Positions 1 through 6,900 of a stretch of DNA of 34,650 bases are shown here, piece by piece. Within the stretch, counting starts at the first letter, position 1, and the number at the start of each line of letters is the position of its first letter. The position numbers and the translations under genes are program-made. Under the pieces are notes generated by a model. The model did not search any database, was not told where the DNA came from, and saw nothing but the letters and a program-made list of their open reading frames with translations. This DNA is from a virus, in the IMG/VR virus record IMGVR_UViG_3300037847_003305, positions 1 to 34,650 of that record. One strand, 5' to 3'.

Positions 1-98
1 TTGATAAAATCACTATAGTTAGCACTTTCTCCATTATTCATTCTTTCTGCACCTAAATTATTAGAGTCAGATTCCCAAAATGAATACTTTGCAGTACC
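1..98. repeat. Terminal direct repeat (circular join), left copy
   Basis: Bases 1-98 are identical to 34552-34649; base 99 (t) differs from the final base 34650 (a). One open frame runs from 788 down to 1 and continues without interruption from 34551 to 34392, so the repeat is an assembly overlap of a circular or circularly permuted molecule rather than two separate gene ends. A genuine short terminal repeat of about 98 bp cannot be excluded from sequence alone. Confidence 0.9.
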
Positions 99-788
99 TA
101 ATGCCCCAGCAGTTGTTATTTTTACACCTATCCTATCATATACACCTGAATACTCACCTCTAGTGTCCACAATACGAATGTTTCCATTTACTGTTTGTTC
201 TCTTACTACACCTTGAGATGCATCACCAGTTGTTTGCCAAGATAGTTTAGTTGTGCCTAAATTAAGAGATTGAATGTTTGTTTCAGCCTCATTGAATAAA
301 GCCTCTGCTACTTCAGAAGTAGGTTGAGATGCACGAATTAAAAAAGTACATGCTAATAGTGCTGTAGTTCTTACGAGTATATAATCGTAATTACCATCTT
401 GGTCTTTAAATTGTTTTCTAGGAAGTTTGCCATCTAATCTAGAATCTAAATACTTAGTTGCATTAGATATGTATCGTGTTATGACAGTAGCCCAATCATC
501 TCCAGATTCAATAAGCATATCATTTGGATTTGTGGTGCTATTATAGTAATAGGTTGCATCTAGTGATGATTCATAAAACCAATGTCCATTTGCAGTAACT
601 GCTCCACTATTTGCTTGAGCAGATCCTAAATCTTGACCATTTGCAAATAACTGAGTTACTAAACCTGTATTATCTGCTCTATATAAACTACCACTATGTA
701 CAACAAACCCATACAAAGGAGTCTTAGTATCAAACTCATCTATTGCTGGGTATATGTCTTTTAAGTCTCTGTGTGTGCAATAAGTCAT
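1..788 (-). CDS. Head-completion / head-tail adaptor protein (DUF1320-like), N-terminal part; gene continues at 34551
   Basis: This is the first 262 codons of a 315-residue protein that crosses the circular join and ends at 34392. The N-terminus (MTYCTHRDLKDIYP) and a later stretch (TRYISNATKYLDSRLDGKLP) resemble the gp36/DUF1320 family of phage head-completion adaptors, which join the portal ring to the tail; this is from memory of the family. The C-terminal half, with a beta-rich look, is longer than usual for the family. The start at 788 has AGGA about 8 bases upstream. It follows the endolysin gene by 40 bases and precedes the tail-completion gene, which fits a neck protein. The family call is moderate; a structural role is likely from context. 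Confidence 0.65.
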   Translation of the reverse strand, partial: MTYCTHRDLKDIYPAIDEFDTKTPLYGFVVHSGSLYRADNTGLVTQLFANGQDLGSAQANSGAVTANGHWFYESSLDATYYYNSTTNPNDMLIESGDDWATVITRYISNATKYLDSRLDGKLPRKQFKDQDGNYDYILVRTTALLACTFLIRASQPTSEVAEALFNEAETNIQSLNLGTTKLSWQTTGDASQGVVREQTVNGNIRIVDTRGEYSGVYDRIGVKITTAGALGTAKYSFWESDSNNLGAERMNNGESANYSDFI

Positions 789-828
789 ATTGTTCCTAAT
801 TTACAGATAAAAGGCTTCTTAGACAATA

Positions 829-1206
829 CTATCTTAGCTCTATATGAACTAAATCATCGAAATTATTGTCTTTGGTTTCTCCATCACTATCCCAGTCTCC
901 CCCAAACCTTATATCAATTCCTAGTTGTTTTCCTATACCTCTTACCATTCCTCCCATATAATAAAAACGATCTCTGTCTTCCCAATCTATTGGATAGGGA
1001 GCAATATCGACAGCTTTACCCTCCATATGTTTAGAATACTTTACTTTTGTAGCTCCCTTGGCTAGTAATTCTTTTTGACGTTCAGCAGAGCGAAGCCCTT
1101 CAATAACTGTCACATCCATCATTTTAATGAGTTCATTTAATACGTTTATTAGTCTTGCATCCACCCCTCTGAGTCTTTCTCGACTTCGTCTGCCAAACTT
1201 ATACAT
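829..1206 (-). CDS. Endolysin, M15-type L-alanyl-D-glutamate / D-Ala carboxypeptidase-like
   Basis: The 125-residue protein is a zinc peptidase expected to cut peptidoglycan stem peptides and lyse the cell. The zinc-binding pattern of the M15 family is visible: His60 and Asp67 in SKHMEGKAVD and His121 in the terminal DLVHIEL. The opening RSRERLRGVDARL and VIEGLRSAERQKELL match T5-type endolysins. No signal peptide or cell-wall-binding domain is present, so it would need a holin for export. The ATG overlaps the stop of the 27-residue gene upstream as TAATG. It is the last gene before the head-completion gene, so lysis lies inside the morphogenesis operon. Confidence 0.9.
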   Translation of the reverse strand: MYKFGRRSRERLRGVDARLINVLNELIKMMDVTVIEGLRSAERQKELLAKGATKVKYSKHMEGKAVDIAPYPIDWEDRDRFYYMGGMVRGIGKQLGIDIRFGGDWDSDGETKDNNFDDLVHIELR

Positions 1207-1289
1207 TATCTTTTCTTCTTTCTCTTAAACATATTTTTCTTCTTCTTTCCTTTTTTCTTCATACCCTTTCCCCCATAGTGATATGGCAT
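1206..1289 (-). CDS. 27-residue lysine-rich mini-protein
   Basis: The frame reads MPYHYGGKGMKKKGKKKK and then a short basic tail: 14 of 27 residues are Lys/Arg and none is acidic. Both its start (TAATG at 1289) and its stop (TAATG at 1206) overlap neighbouring genes, so it is locked into translation between the 82-residue basic protein and the endolysin. This tight packing is the main evidence that so short a frame is real. I recall similar MPY...GKK-type mini-proteins in marine phages but no function. RNA or DNA binding is possible by charge alone. Confidence 0.65.
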   Translation of the reverse strand: MPYHYGGKGMKKKGKKKKNMFKRKKKR

Positions 1290-1537
1290 TATCTAGCCCT
1301 CCTAACTTTCCTTGCAGTTGATTTACTATATTTAGCAAATTGCTTTCCAGCTTTACTTGCTCTTCTTTTACGTCTATTTTCGTAAGCTTTTTGACTTGCG
1401 GTAAGTGATTTTCTTACACTAGCTGGTAAGTAACGTCCTCTTTTTCTACGAGGTTTTTTCTTATCAGACTTAGTAATGTAATCCCATTTTTGAGCGGTCC
1501 ATCTTTTTAAGCTTTTCTGTGATTTTTTAAGTGCCAT
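1289..1537 (-). CDS. 82-residue highly basic protein
   Basis: About 32 of 82 residues are Lys or Arg, against three acidic. The pattern KSLKRWTAQKWDY, then RRKRGRYLPASVRKSLTASQKA, then KAGKQFAKYSKST resembles small basic proteins annotated as hypothetical in marine phages, of the type 'GERYLP...ALSP..KAA...KR..GK'. No fold or catalytic motif is evident. Start and stop both overlap neighbours as TAATG (1537 and 1289). It sits in the run of basic proteins between the lysis membrane proteins and the endolysin. Function is unknown; charge suggests nucleic-acid or envelope binding. Confidence 0.75.
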   Translation of the reverse strand: MALKKSQKSLKRWTAQKWDYITKSDKKKPRRKRGRYLPASVRKSLTASQKAYENRRKRRASKAGKQFAKYSKSTARKVRRAR

Positions 1538-1719
1538 TATCTATATCCACCTCCAGCTTTTTTATAAGCACGAGCTAACATCTGGGCTTTTCTTGCAGAC
1601 CATTGTCCAGCCCTACCCCCCTTACTACCAGCTTTAATTCTATAGAATAATCTTTTTCTTAATGCTGGTTTTGTATAATTACCAGCTTTATTTACAGTTG
1701 ATTTTTTACGTTTAGCCAT
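1537..1719 (-). CDS. 60-residue basic protein, DUF5872-like
   Basis: The protein has about 19 Lys/Arg and no acidic residue. Its core (YTKPALRKRLFYRIKAGSKG, then QWSARKAQMLARAYKKAGGGY) matches what I remember as the DUF5872 family of short basic proteins seen in marine phages and bacteria. I choose the ATG at 1719 rather than an upstream in-frame ATG at 1779, because the upstream part lies inside the preceding gene and the family begins near MAKRKKS. It overlaps the preceding 47-residue gene by 8 bases and the next gene by TAATG. Function is unknown. Confidence 0.75.
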   Translation of the reverse strand: MAKRKKSTVNKAGNYTKPALRKRLFYRIKAGSKGGRAGQWSARKAQMLARAYKKAGGGYR

Positions 1720-1855
1720 GTCTTTTTTGTACACTAAAATTAGCGTATAAAGAAGCTCCTTTGTGTTTTTTATATCCACTTCTAGGATTCTTCATTAAAC
1801 GATAACTTTTTCCTTTCTTCATCCAATGATAACCTTTTGGTGCTTTTACTTTCAT
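1712..1855 (-). CDS. 47-residue basic protein
   Basis: The frame encodes MKVKAPKGYHWMKKGKSYRL followed by MKNPRSGYKKHKGASLYANF and a short end; 14 residues are Lys/Arg, none acidic. The APKGYHWMK...LMK...HKGASL.A.F.VQKRH pattern recurs, as I recall, in small uncharacterised marine phage proteins. It starts 4 bases after the stop of the 94-residue gene and overlaps the next gene by 8 bases (ATGGCTAA). The tight fit within the operon supports it as real. No function can be assigned. Confidence 0.65.
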   Translation of the reverse strand: MKVKAPKGYHWMKKGKSYRLMKNPRSGYKKHKGASLYANFSVQKRHG

Positions 1856-1859
1856 AACT

Positions 1860-2144
1860 CTACCATTTTACCTTATCAGCCCAATAAGCAGCAGACATTC
1901 TTCCTCTAGCAATGTTCTTTCTATGCCTTGCTTTAAAAGACTTACGTTTAGCTTTCATCCTTGCTGACTCTCCCTTTTTAGGTTTACCAGCGGTTTTTGC
2001 TCCTTGTTGACCAAAGCGTATTAACTTTACTTTGCTACCTACTTTAGCTAACACCATATGGCTTTTAGTTTTGTGTCCAGGAGTTCGCTTTGGTTTATTA
2101 AATCCCCTTAGACCAAATCTTTTAAGTCTAGGATCTTTAGCCAT
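1860..2144 (-). CDS. 94-residue basic protein, DUF6321-like
   Basis: About 31 of 94 residues are basic. The sequence pattern KDPRLKRFGLRGFNKPKRTP, HKTKSHMVLAKVG, IRFGQQG, KARHRKNIARGRMSAAYWAD resembles the family I know as DUF6321, a conserved protein of marine phages without known function. The closing AYWADKVKW is characteristic in my memory. Its ATG overlaps the stop of the preceding lipoprotein-like gene as TAATG. The lack of hydrophobic segments argues against a membrane role; nucleic-acid binding is only a charge-based guess. Confidence 0.8.
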   Translation of the reverse strand: MAKDPRLKRFGLRGFNKPKRTPGHKTKSHMVLAKVGSKVKLIRFGQQGAKTAGKPKKGESARMKAKRKSFKARHRKNIARGRMSAAYWADKVKW

Positions 2145-2353
2145 TACTTAGAGCCAAATATCTTAGAGAAAAAACCTTTCTTAGACTTTTTACCTTTCGA
2201 TCCACCAATCTTCTTACCTTTCTTTTTTTTCTTTTTAACATCACCATATAAAGAGTAAGAAACGTCAGAGTATCTTTCAGGATATTGGACCATGTCTGGG
2301 ATTGATCCATGCAAACATGAGGTTGTGAGTAAGGCTACTATTATATTCGTCAT
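2144..2353 (-). CDS. Small lipoprotein-like protein with poly-lysine tail
   Basis: The 69-residue protein begins MTNIIVALLTTSC, a hydrophobic stretch ending in a lipobox-like Cys13, and ends in a lysine-rich tail (KKKKKKGKK and KGKKSKKGFF). That architecture suggests a membrane-anchored protein with a strongly positive soluble end. The signal is unusually short and lacks N-terminal Lys/Arg. Directly before its ATG is an in-frame TAG that ends the upstream gene, whose last codons read KKKLGL; readthrough would supply the missing charged n-region. Lipidation is therefore uncertain. It lies between lysis-like membrane proteins and the basic-protein run, so an outer-membrane role in lysis is possible. 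Confidence 0.55.
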   Translation of the reverse strand: MTNIIVALLTTSCLHGSIPDMVQYPERYSDVSYSLYGDVKKKKKKGKKIGGSKGKKSKKGFFSKIFGSK

Positions 2354-2530
2354 CTATAACCCCAACTTTTTTTTAATTGCCATTTCAAACAATTCCCAGA
2401 TAGCTTCTAAGATTTTAGCTTCTGTTTTTTCATTGATCATTGGCACATTAACAGACTTATTAACTGATGCAATTAAATCAGCTTTAACTTCATCGTCTAG
2501 TAAATATTCTGCTACTACTTTTCCAAACAT
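2354..2530 (-). CDS. 58-residue conserved-looking small protein
   Basis: The frame starts MFGKVVAEYLLDDEVKADL, is predicted mainly helical, has balanced charge and contains no obvious membrane segment; it ends IKKKLGL. The ATG lies one base beyond the stop of the 48-residue membrane protein, and its TAG stop is immediately followed by the in-frame ATG of the next gene. Position in the lysis-like set is the only functional clue. I do not recognise the family. Confidence 0.6.
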   Translation of the reverse strand: MFGKVVAEYLLDDEVKADLIASVNKSVNVPMINEKTEAKILEAIWELFEMAIKKKLGL

Positions 2531-2677
2531 TTAAGACTCCTTCTCATTTTTTATTTTATAATACAGATAAATAATATTCATTACAGCTATAGCTATTCCT
2601 AAAAAGTAAGGAAGCATATCCATAAAGACAATTACTTGACTTGCAAAACTTGTTCCTGATACCTTTAAACTATCCAT
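2531..2677 (-). CDS. 48-residue single-pass membrane protein, holin candidate
   Basis: The frame encodes one strong transmembrane segment (MLPYFLGIAIAVMNIIYLYY, about residues 21-40), preceded by an amphipathic N-terminus and followed by the charged tail KIKNEKES. Size, single helix and charged C-terminus fit small class III-type holins. The ATG overlaps the upstream stop as TAATG (2677) and the gene ends one base before the next. It shares the operon with an M15 endolysin that has no signal peptide, which needs a holin. The neighbouring 2677-2994 protein is an alternative holin candidate, so the role is not settled. Confidence 0.55.
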   Translation of the reverse strand: MDSLKVSGTSFASQVIVFMDMLPYFLGIAIAVMNIIYLYYKIKNEKES

Positions 2678-2994
2678 TAGTGCCTTCCATTAATCCTACT
2701 TAAACTCCCTTTAACTTCTGAAATTTGATTATCTACTGAGTTTACATCTTTTGTTAATGCATCAAACTTTCTATCTAACTTGTCATCAGAAGTATTCCAT
2801 CTGTTAATTAATTTTATGATCATACCCTCCATATTTTCTAATGTTTCAGATTGTCCTTTATTCTCTACTTTTAAATCTTCTAATTGTTCTTGTTGTTTGG
2901 CTGATTTATTAGATAGAGAAACCACCAGATATACGAACATTGCTCCAACCACGCCAATCATTCCAGCCTCACTATATATAGCCATAAAATCCAT
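2677..2994 (-). CDS. N-terminal membrane anchor plus coiled coil: holin-like or inner-membrane spanin candidate
   Basis: The 105-residue protein has one transmembrane segment near the N-terminus (about residues 12-27, IGVVGAMFVYLVVSLS), followed by a long heptad-rich region (KQQEQLEDLKVENKGQSETL, later DALTKDVNSVDNQISEVKG). That topology matches inner-membrane spanin subunits and BhlA-type holin-like proteins. Just upstream is a 50-residue lipoprotein candidate whose stop overlaps this ATG (TAATG), an order compatible with a spanin pair. The GAGGT about 10 bases upstream supports the start. No enzymatic motif is present. Confidence 0.6.
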   Translation of the reverse strand: MDFMAIYSEAGMIGVVGAMFVYLVVSLSNKSAKQQEQLEDLKVENKGQSETLENMEGMIIKLINRWNTSDDKLDRKFDALTKDVNSVDNQISEVKGSLSRINGRH

Positions 2995-3146
2995 TATTCT
3001 TTTACCTCAGTACATTCTTGATCTAGTGAATAACCCATTACAGACCAACCACTACAACTAGTGAAAAGCAAACACCCCACAAAGATAAACTTTATGGGGA
3101 TGTTGTAGGATGTGCTACGATTATTATTTTTCTTCTTTTTCTTCAC
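2994..3146 (-). CDS. 50-residue lipoprotein (GTG start), outer-membrane spanin candidate
   Basis: Read from the GTG at 3146, the protein is MKKKKKNNNRSTSYNIPIKF followed by IFVGCLLFTSC: a lysine-rich n-region, a hydrophobic segment and a lipobox LFTS/C with Cys31, leaving a mature peptide of 20 residues with one further Cys. This is what a small outer-membrane spanin (Rz1-like) would look like. The frame starts inside the end of the upstream gene; AGAGAG lies about 8 bases before the GTG. Its TAA overlaps the ATG of the membrane/coiled-coil gene. A 10-bp hairpin (3075-3099) lies in its hydrophobic coding region. No ATG exists in the frame, so the start is inferred. Confidence 0.5.
   Translation of the reverse strand: MKKKKKNNNRSTSYNIPIKFIFVGCLLFTSCSGWSVMGYSLDQECTEVKE
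3075..3099 (-). other. Hairpin inside lipoprotein gene
   Basis: CCCCACAAAG (3075-3084) and CTTTATGGGG (3090-3099) form a 10-bp stem with one G-T pair and a 5-base loop. On the minus strand it is followed by TGTTTGCTTTTC, a weak T-rich tail, so it could act as a partial terminator or attenuator between the small fibre-linked genes and the lysis-like genes. It lies within the candidate lipoprotein frame. Confidence 0.5.
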
Positions 3147-3345
3147 TCAATGTCTCTCTAAACATTTGTATTAATGCACCTTTTGTTACTTCTAACTGTT
3201 CTCCAAGAAAACCATTTGACTGTATCTTATCATTTACATTTTTTAGGTGTAAATAAATACCTTTTTGTTTTTCACTCATCTCATCAAAAAAGTATCCTTT
3301 ATCGTCAAGCGTTAATTCTGGCTGTTTGTCTTTTGTTTTAGCCAA
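3124..3345 (-). CDS. 73-residue small protein, DUF6447-like
   Basis: The protein is acidic and helical. The central part (LTLDDKGYFFDEMSEKQKG, then HLKNVNDKIQSNGF, then VTKGALIQMFRETL) resembles what I recall as DUF6447, a short protein often encoded downstream of tail fibres in cyanophages and other marine phages, of unknown function. It ends in two successive TAA codons. It lies third after the fibre gene in the late operon. The match is from memory and short, so the family name is tentative. Confidence 0.65.
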   Translation of the reverse strand: MAKTKDKQPELTLDDKGYFFDEMSEKQKGIYLHLKNVNDKIQSNGFLGEQLEVTKGALIQMFRETLSEEKEEK

Positions 3346-3367
3346 TTTTGACTCCTATTGTTATTGT

Positions 3368-3694
3368 TTAAAGTTTTTTGTAATCCTCGATAGCTAATGC
3401 AAGACCATCACTATATGCTTTGGCTCTAGCCATCTCATCATCATATCTTTTCTTTTCAGATTCTAATTGTGCTAGTGAGTATTCTCTTTCACTGTCTGGC
3501 ATAGCTTCACCAGTTTCAGAATCCCAACGCTTACATACACAAGCGATATAACTTTGCTTTACTGCATCTTGTTTAGCTTGTACTACTTCACCAGCTTCAT
3601 TTTTAATTTCTTTTTTAGCTGGTTGCAACTCTCTTTCTTTTTTAGCAAAATCTGCTGTTTTGCCTTTCTTTTCTGCGTATTTTGACCAATTCAT
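3368..3694 (-). CDS. 108-residue hypothetical protein
   Basis: The protein is highly charged and mostly helical, with an N-terminal Lys-rich part (KYAEKKGKTADFAKKEREL) and a C-terminal helical part ending LALAIEDYKKL. Two cysteines occur in IACVCKRWD. It lacks signal peptide and membrane segments. It lies between the small gene at 3697-3945, two bases upstream, and the 73-residue gene. I do not recognise it; position next to the fibre suggests a virion or fibre-associated role, but nothing in the sequence proves that. Confidence 0.65.
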   Translation of the reverse strand: MNWSKYAEKKGKTADFAKKERELQPAKKEIKNEAGEVVQAKQDAVKQSYIACVCKRWDSETGEAMPDSEREYSLAQLESEKKRYDDEMARAKAYSDGLALAIEDYKKL

Positions 3695-3696
3695 TT

Positions 3697-3945
3697 TTAT
3701 TCCTCGTCTGCTTTTAGTTTATCTGACCACGCCTTTTTAACAGCATCAGTCCAAATTGCACCAGCTAACGCCTTAATCTCGTCTGATTCAGAAGAAATAT
3801 CCATATCTGGTGTTAATACTTTTCTATGATAAGAATATGATATTTCCTTACCATCCTCTATTATTGAAGTTTTAGTACGAACATTGATATGCTTGTACTC
3901 TCCTCTAACTTCATAATCATCTTTTAACTGTTTACTAATTGCCAT
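3697..3945 (-). CDS. 82-residue hypothetical protein downstream of fibre
   Basis: The sequence contains HINVRTKTSIIEDGKEISYSYHRKVLTPDMD and then IKALAGAIWTDAVKKAWSDK (positions about 19-75). I remember similar short proteins with a 'V.R...I..DGK...S.HR.VL.P' pattern after tail-fibre genes in marine phages, without a known function. CAAGGAGTTATA precedes the ATG, giving a good ribosome-binding site. It is the first gene after the fibre and is separated from it by 44 bases holding an AT-only hairpin. Confidence 0.7.
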   Translation of the reverse strand: MAISKQLKDDYEVRGEYKHINVRTKTSIIEDGKEISYSYHRKVLTPDMDISSESDEIKALAGAIWTDAVKKAWSDKLKADEE

Positions 3946-3969
3946 TATAACTCCTTGTTATTAGTTCCA

Positions 3970-3987
3970 CTTAATTATCCAATTAAG
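3970..3987 (-). terminator. AT-rich hairpin after the fibre gene
   Basis: CTTAATT-atcc-AATTAAG is a perfect 7-bp stem with a 4-base loop directly after the fibre stop. It lacks a T-run on the minus strand and has one G-C pair, so it may protect the transcript end or be a weak attenuator rather than a true terminator. Confidence 0.35.
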
Positions 3988-3989
3988 AA

Positions 3990-6900
3990 TTAAACAAAAT
4001 ATGTAACATCAAATAATATATCTCCATCAGATGACATTTCACTAGCTTGTAAATTTGTATTACTACTTGAATTATCATAAAGTTTCAAACCTATTGATGC
4101 TGAATTTTTATTTGTTGATGCAAAAACAGTTGGAGCTACTGTTGCACTATTATCTGTACTTGTAGGTAATGCAAAATCTCCATATCTAACTATACCATTT
4201 GTATAGGCATCATTAGTATTACTAGATGTAAATGGCAACCCAGTTATTGTAAGATCACCACTTATTGCCGCACCACCACTATTATTAAAATTTGTCATAG
4301 CAATATGACAAGTTACATGAACCATTCTACCAATTTTTGTATATGCACCAAATTGAGTGTCATAATTAACCGCTGCTCCATTTGTAGAACCATTTAATAC
4401 TGGTGTCCAAGTACCTTCTTCATAAGAATCAAGAACTTCAGATGAAGATGAACCCGCATCTGGAGCGGGTTGACTAGCTGAAAAATCAATTCCAGCACAA
4501 TGAACTGTTGCTCCACTATCTGATGCCATATAAACATCTGTATGAGCCGAATTACCTAAAACAATTTTATTAGTTCCTTGTCCTATTGCCTCTCTACCAA
4601 TTACAATACAGTTGCTATCTGTATTTGTTCCAACATCTGCACCAGCACCAATAATAACATTATTCTCACCAGAGGTTATTAAATCACCCGCAAGATGCCC
4701 AATACAAGTATTTTCATCAGTAGCTTCGTTACTACCATTTGCAAGGGCATTATAACCTATGGCTGTGTTTCCAAATGCCCCACCAGGTATTGCCCCAGCC
4801 GCATTATAACCAACTGCTGTGTTTTGACTTCCAGTAGTATTTGCATCCATAGCTTGATAACCAATAGCTGTGTTTCCAGCACCAGATGTAATATTTCTTA
4901 ACGCATCTTGACCAATTCCAATACTTCCATTAATAGCATCAGTTGAGCTAGAAGAACCTCGAACTGCATTTAATCCAATGGCTATAACATCAGTAAATGC
5001 TTGACCAGCTTGAAGTGAACCCATAGCATTTTGACCTATTGCTATTGAGGTTTCGGGATTTGTAGGAACAGACATAGCATCTGTACCTATTGCAATATTT
5101 GCTCCCCCAGTTGTTAAATTTATACCTGTCTGATAGCCTAAAGTCGTATTGTAAGCACCGCTGGTAATTGCATATAAACCTTTATAACCAATTCCAACAT
5201 TTCCATTATGACTTTGTCCAGTTGCTCCTTGCCCAGCTTGAGTTCCTAAAAATGTATTATATGTTCCAGTTTCATTGTATAAATTCGCTGAATAACCTAT
5301 CGACGTGTTACCTTCTCCAGTAGTTATATTATAATTAGAGTATCCACCAAGTCCACTATTAAAATCTCCAGTTGTTATTGCGGCTGACGAAACAAGACCT
5401 ACTGCTGTATTATTAGTTGCTCCATTCATAGCACCAGCCATTACACCAGCTCCTATTGCAGTATTTGAATGACAAGCAGCGGTTACCCAATTTCCTCCAC
5501 CAGCATTATTGCCAATGAAAACATTTTGAACAGTTGCGGCATCTTGGGTGTCATCAATATATGAGGCATCCATAGCTTGATAACCAATAGCAATATTTTG
5601 GTCTCCTAATTTGTTTTCGTGACCAGCATTTTGACCTATAAAAGTATTATAGTTTCCACCAGATGCTAAGTCATCTCCAGCTAAGTGTCCAAAAACTGTA
5701 TTGCCAGTACCAGAATCATTATTAGATAATGAAATGCGAGAGTTGTTATCAACTAACATTCTTGTAGTACCAGAAGCAGTATTATAATTTGCACCAGTAA
5801 CTATTCCAACACTTGTTGCGGCATTACCAACTCCAGTTCCACCACCAATATATATAGCATTTGCTGTGCTTCCAGATTGTGCATAAAACAATGTAACTGG
5901 TTCTTCTGCTTGTTTATAATGAAGCATTCCCATTCTAGCTTCTTTAGTAGTATCATCTGAATCTGCAACATCACTCATTGTTAATTGAAAAGCATCAGAA
6001 TCACCTACTATTTCCATTTTAGCATGAGTTGGAGAAGCAGTTCCAATTCCTACAGCTCCAGCATTATTTATATAAAACCTCGTTGTCCCATCATGTGGGT
6101 CAGCAGTAGCATTAGATGATTGTTTTATGCCAAAATCACCAAATTCAACAAAGTTAGAAGTTATTACATATTGTCTTCTTGAAACATTTGCATGATTATC
6201 AGTTAAATAAATACTAGGAATATTTGCCGCTTCAACTGACATTCCACCTTTTGAAGAACTTGAAACTACTGATAGCTCTCTTGACGGAGAGGTAGTTCCA
6301 ATTCCTACATTTCCAGCTGAGGTTATAGTCATCCTTGTAGCAAATGACCCAGCATTATCTGTTCTAAAGCTAAACTGACCACTATTATCTGCTCCAACTC
6401 TCCCAACTCTTATTTCTGCTAATCTTTTGTAGGTATCATCTGAATCAGCATTATTAAAAGACATAACACAAACATCTGCATCTGCACCAGACTTTTTACC
6501 TTCCATTTCAAAAAGAGCAATATCACCATCAGCACCAGTATGAGCAAGTCTCAATGCACCATCAAAAAGACTGCTTACAGCGGCTAATCTTGGTATTGTT
6601 GTATCTCCAATAGATACATTTCCTAGAGCATTTATGGCTAATCCAGTAGATTCTTGCTGAATTTTTAGAGCAGTTGTGCCAGTAGCATTAGCGTGCATAT
6701 TTCTAAATTCTACTAAATTTCTTGTTCCACTATTATTTTGATTAGAGTTAATATATAATACACCGCCAGTTGTTCTGCTATTTCCCACATCATTTATATT
6801 AATTCCATAGCCACTTGTTTGCTGACTAACATCCATATAAATACCTTGCCCATCTTGTGTTTCCGTATCTATATTGATTGCTGTTCCACTTGTAGCATCT

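Noticed and set aside
1723-1739. 17-base identity (TTTTTTGTACACTAAAA) with the promoter region at 16005
   Set aside because: The copy lies in coding sequence, lacks the -35/-10 part, and one such match is about what chance gives in AT-rich DNA of this length.
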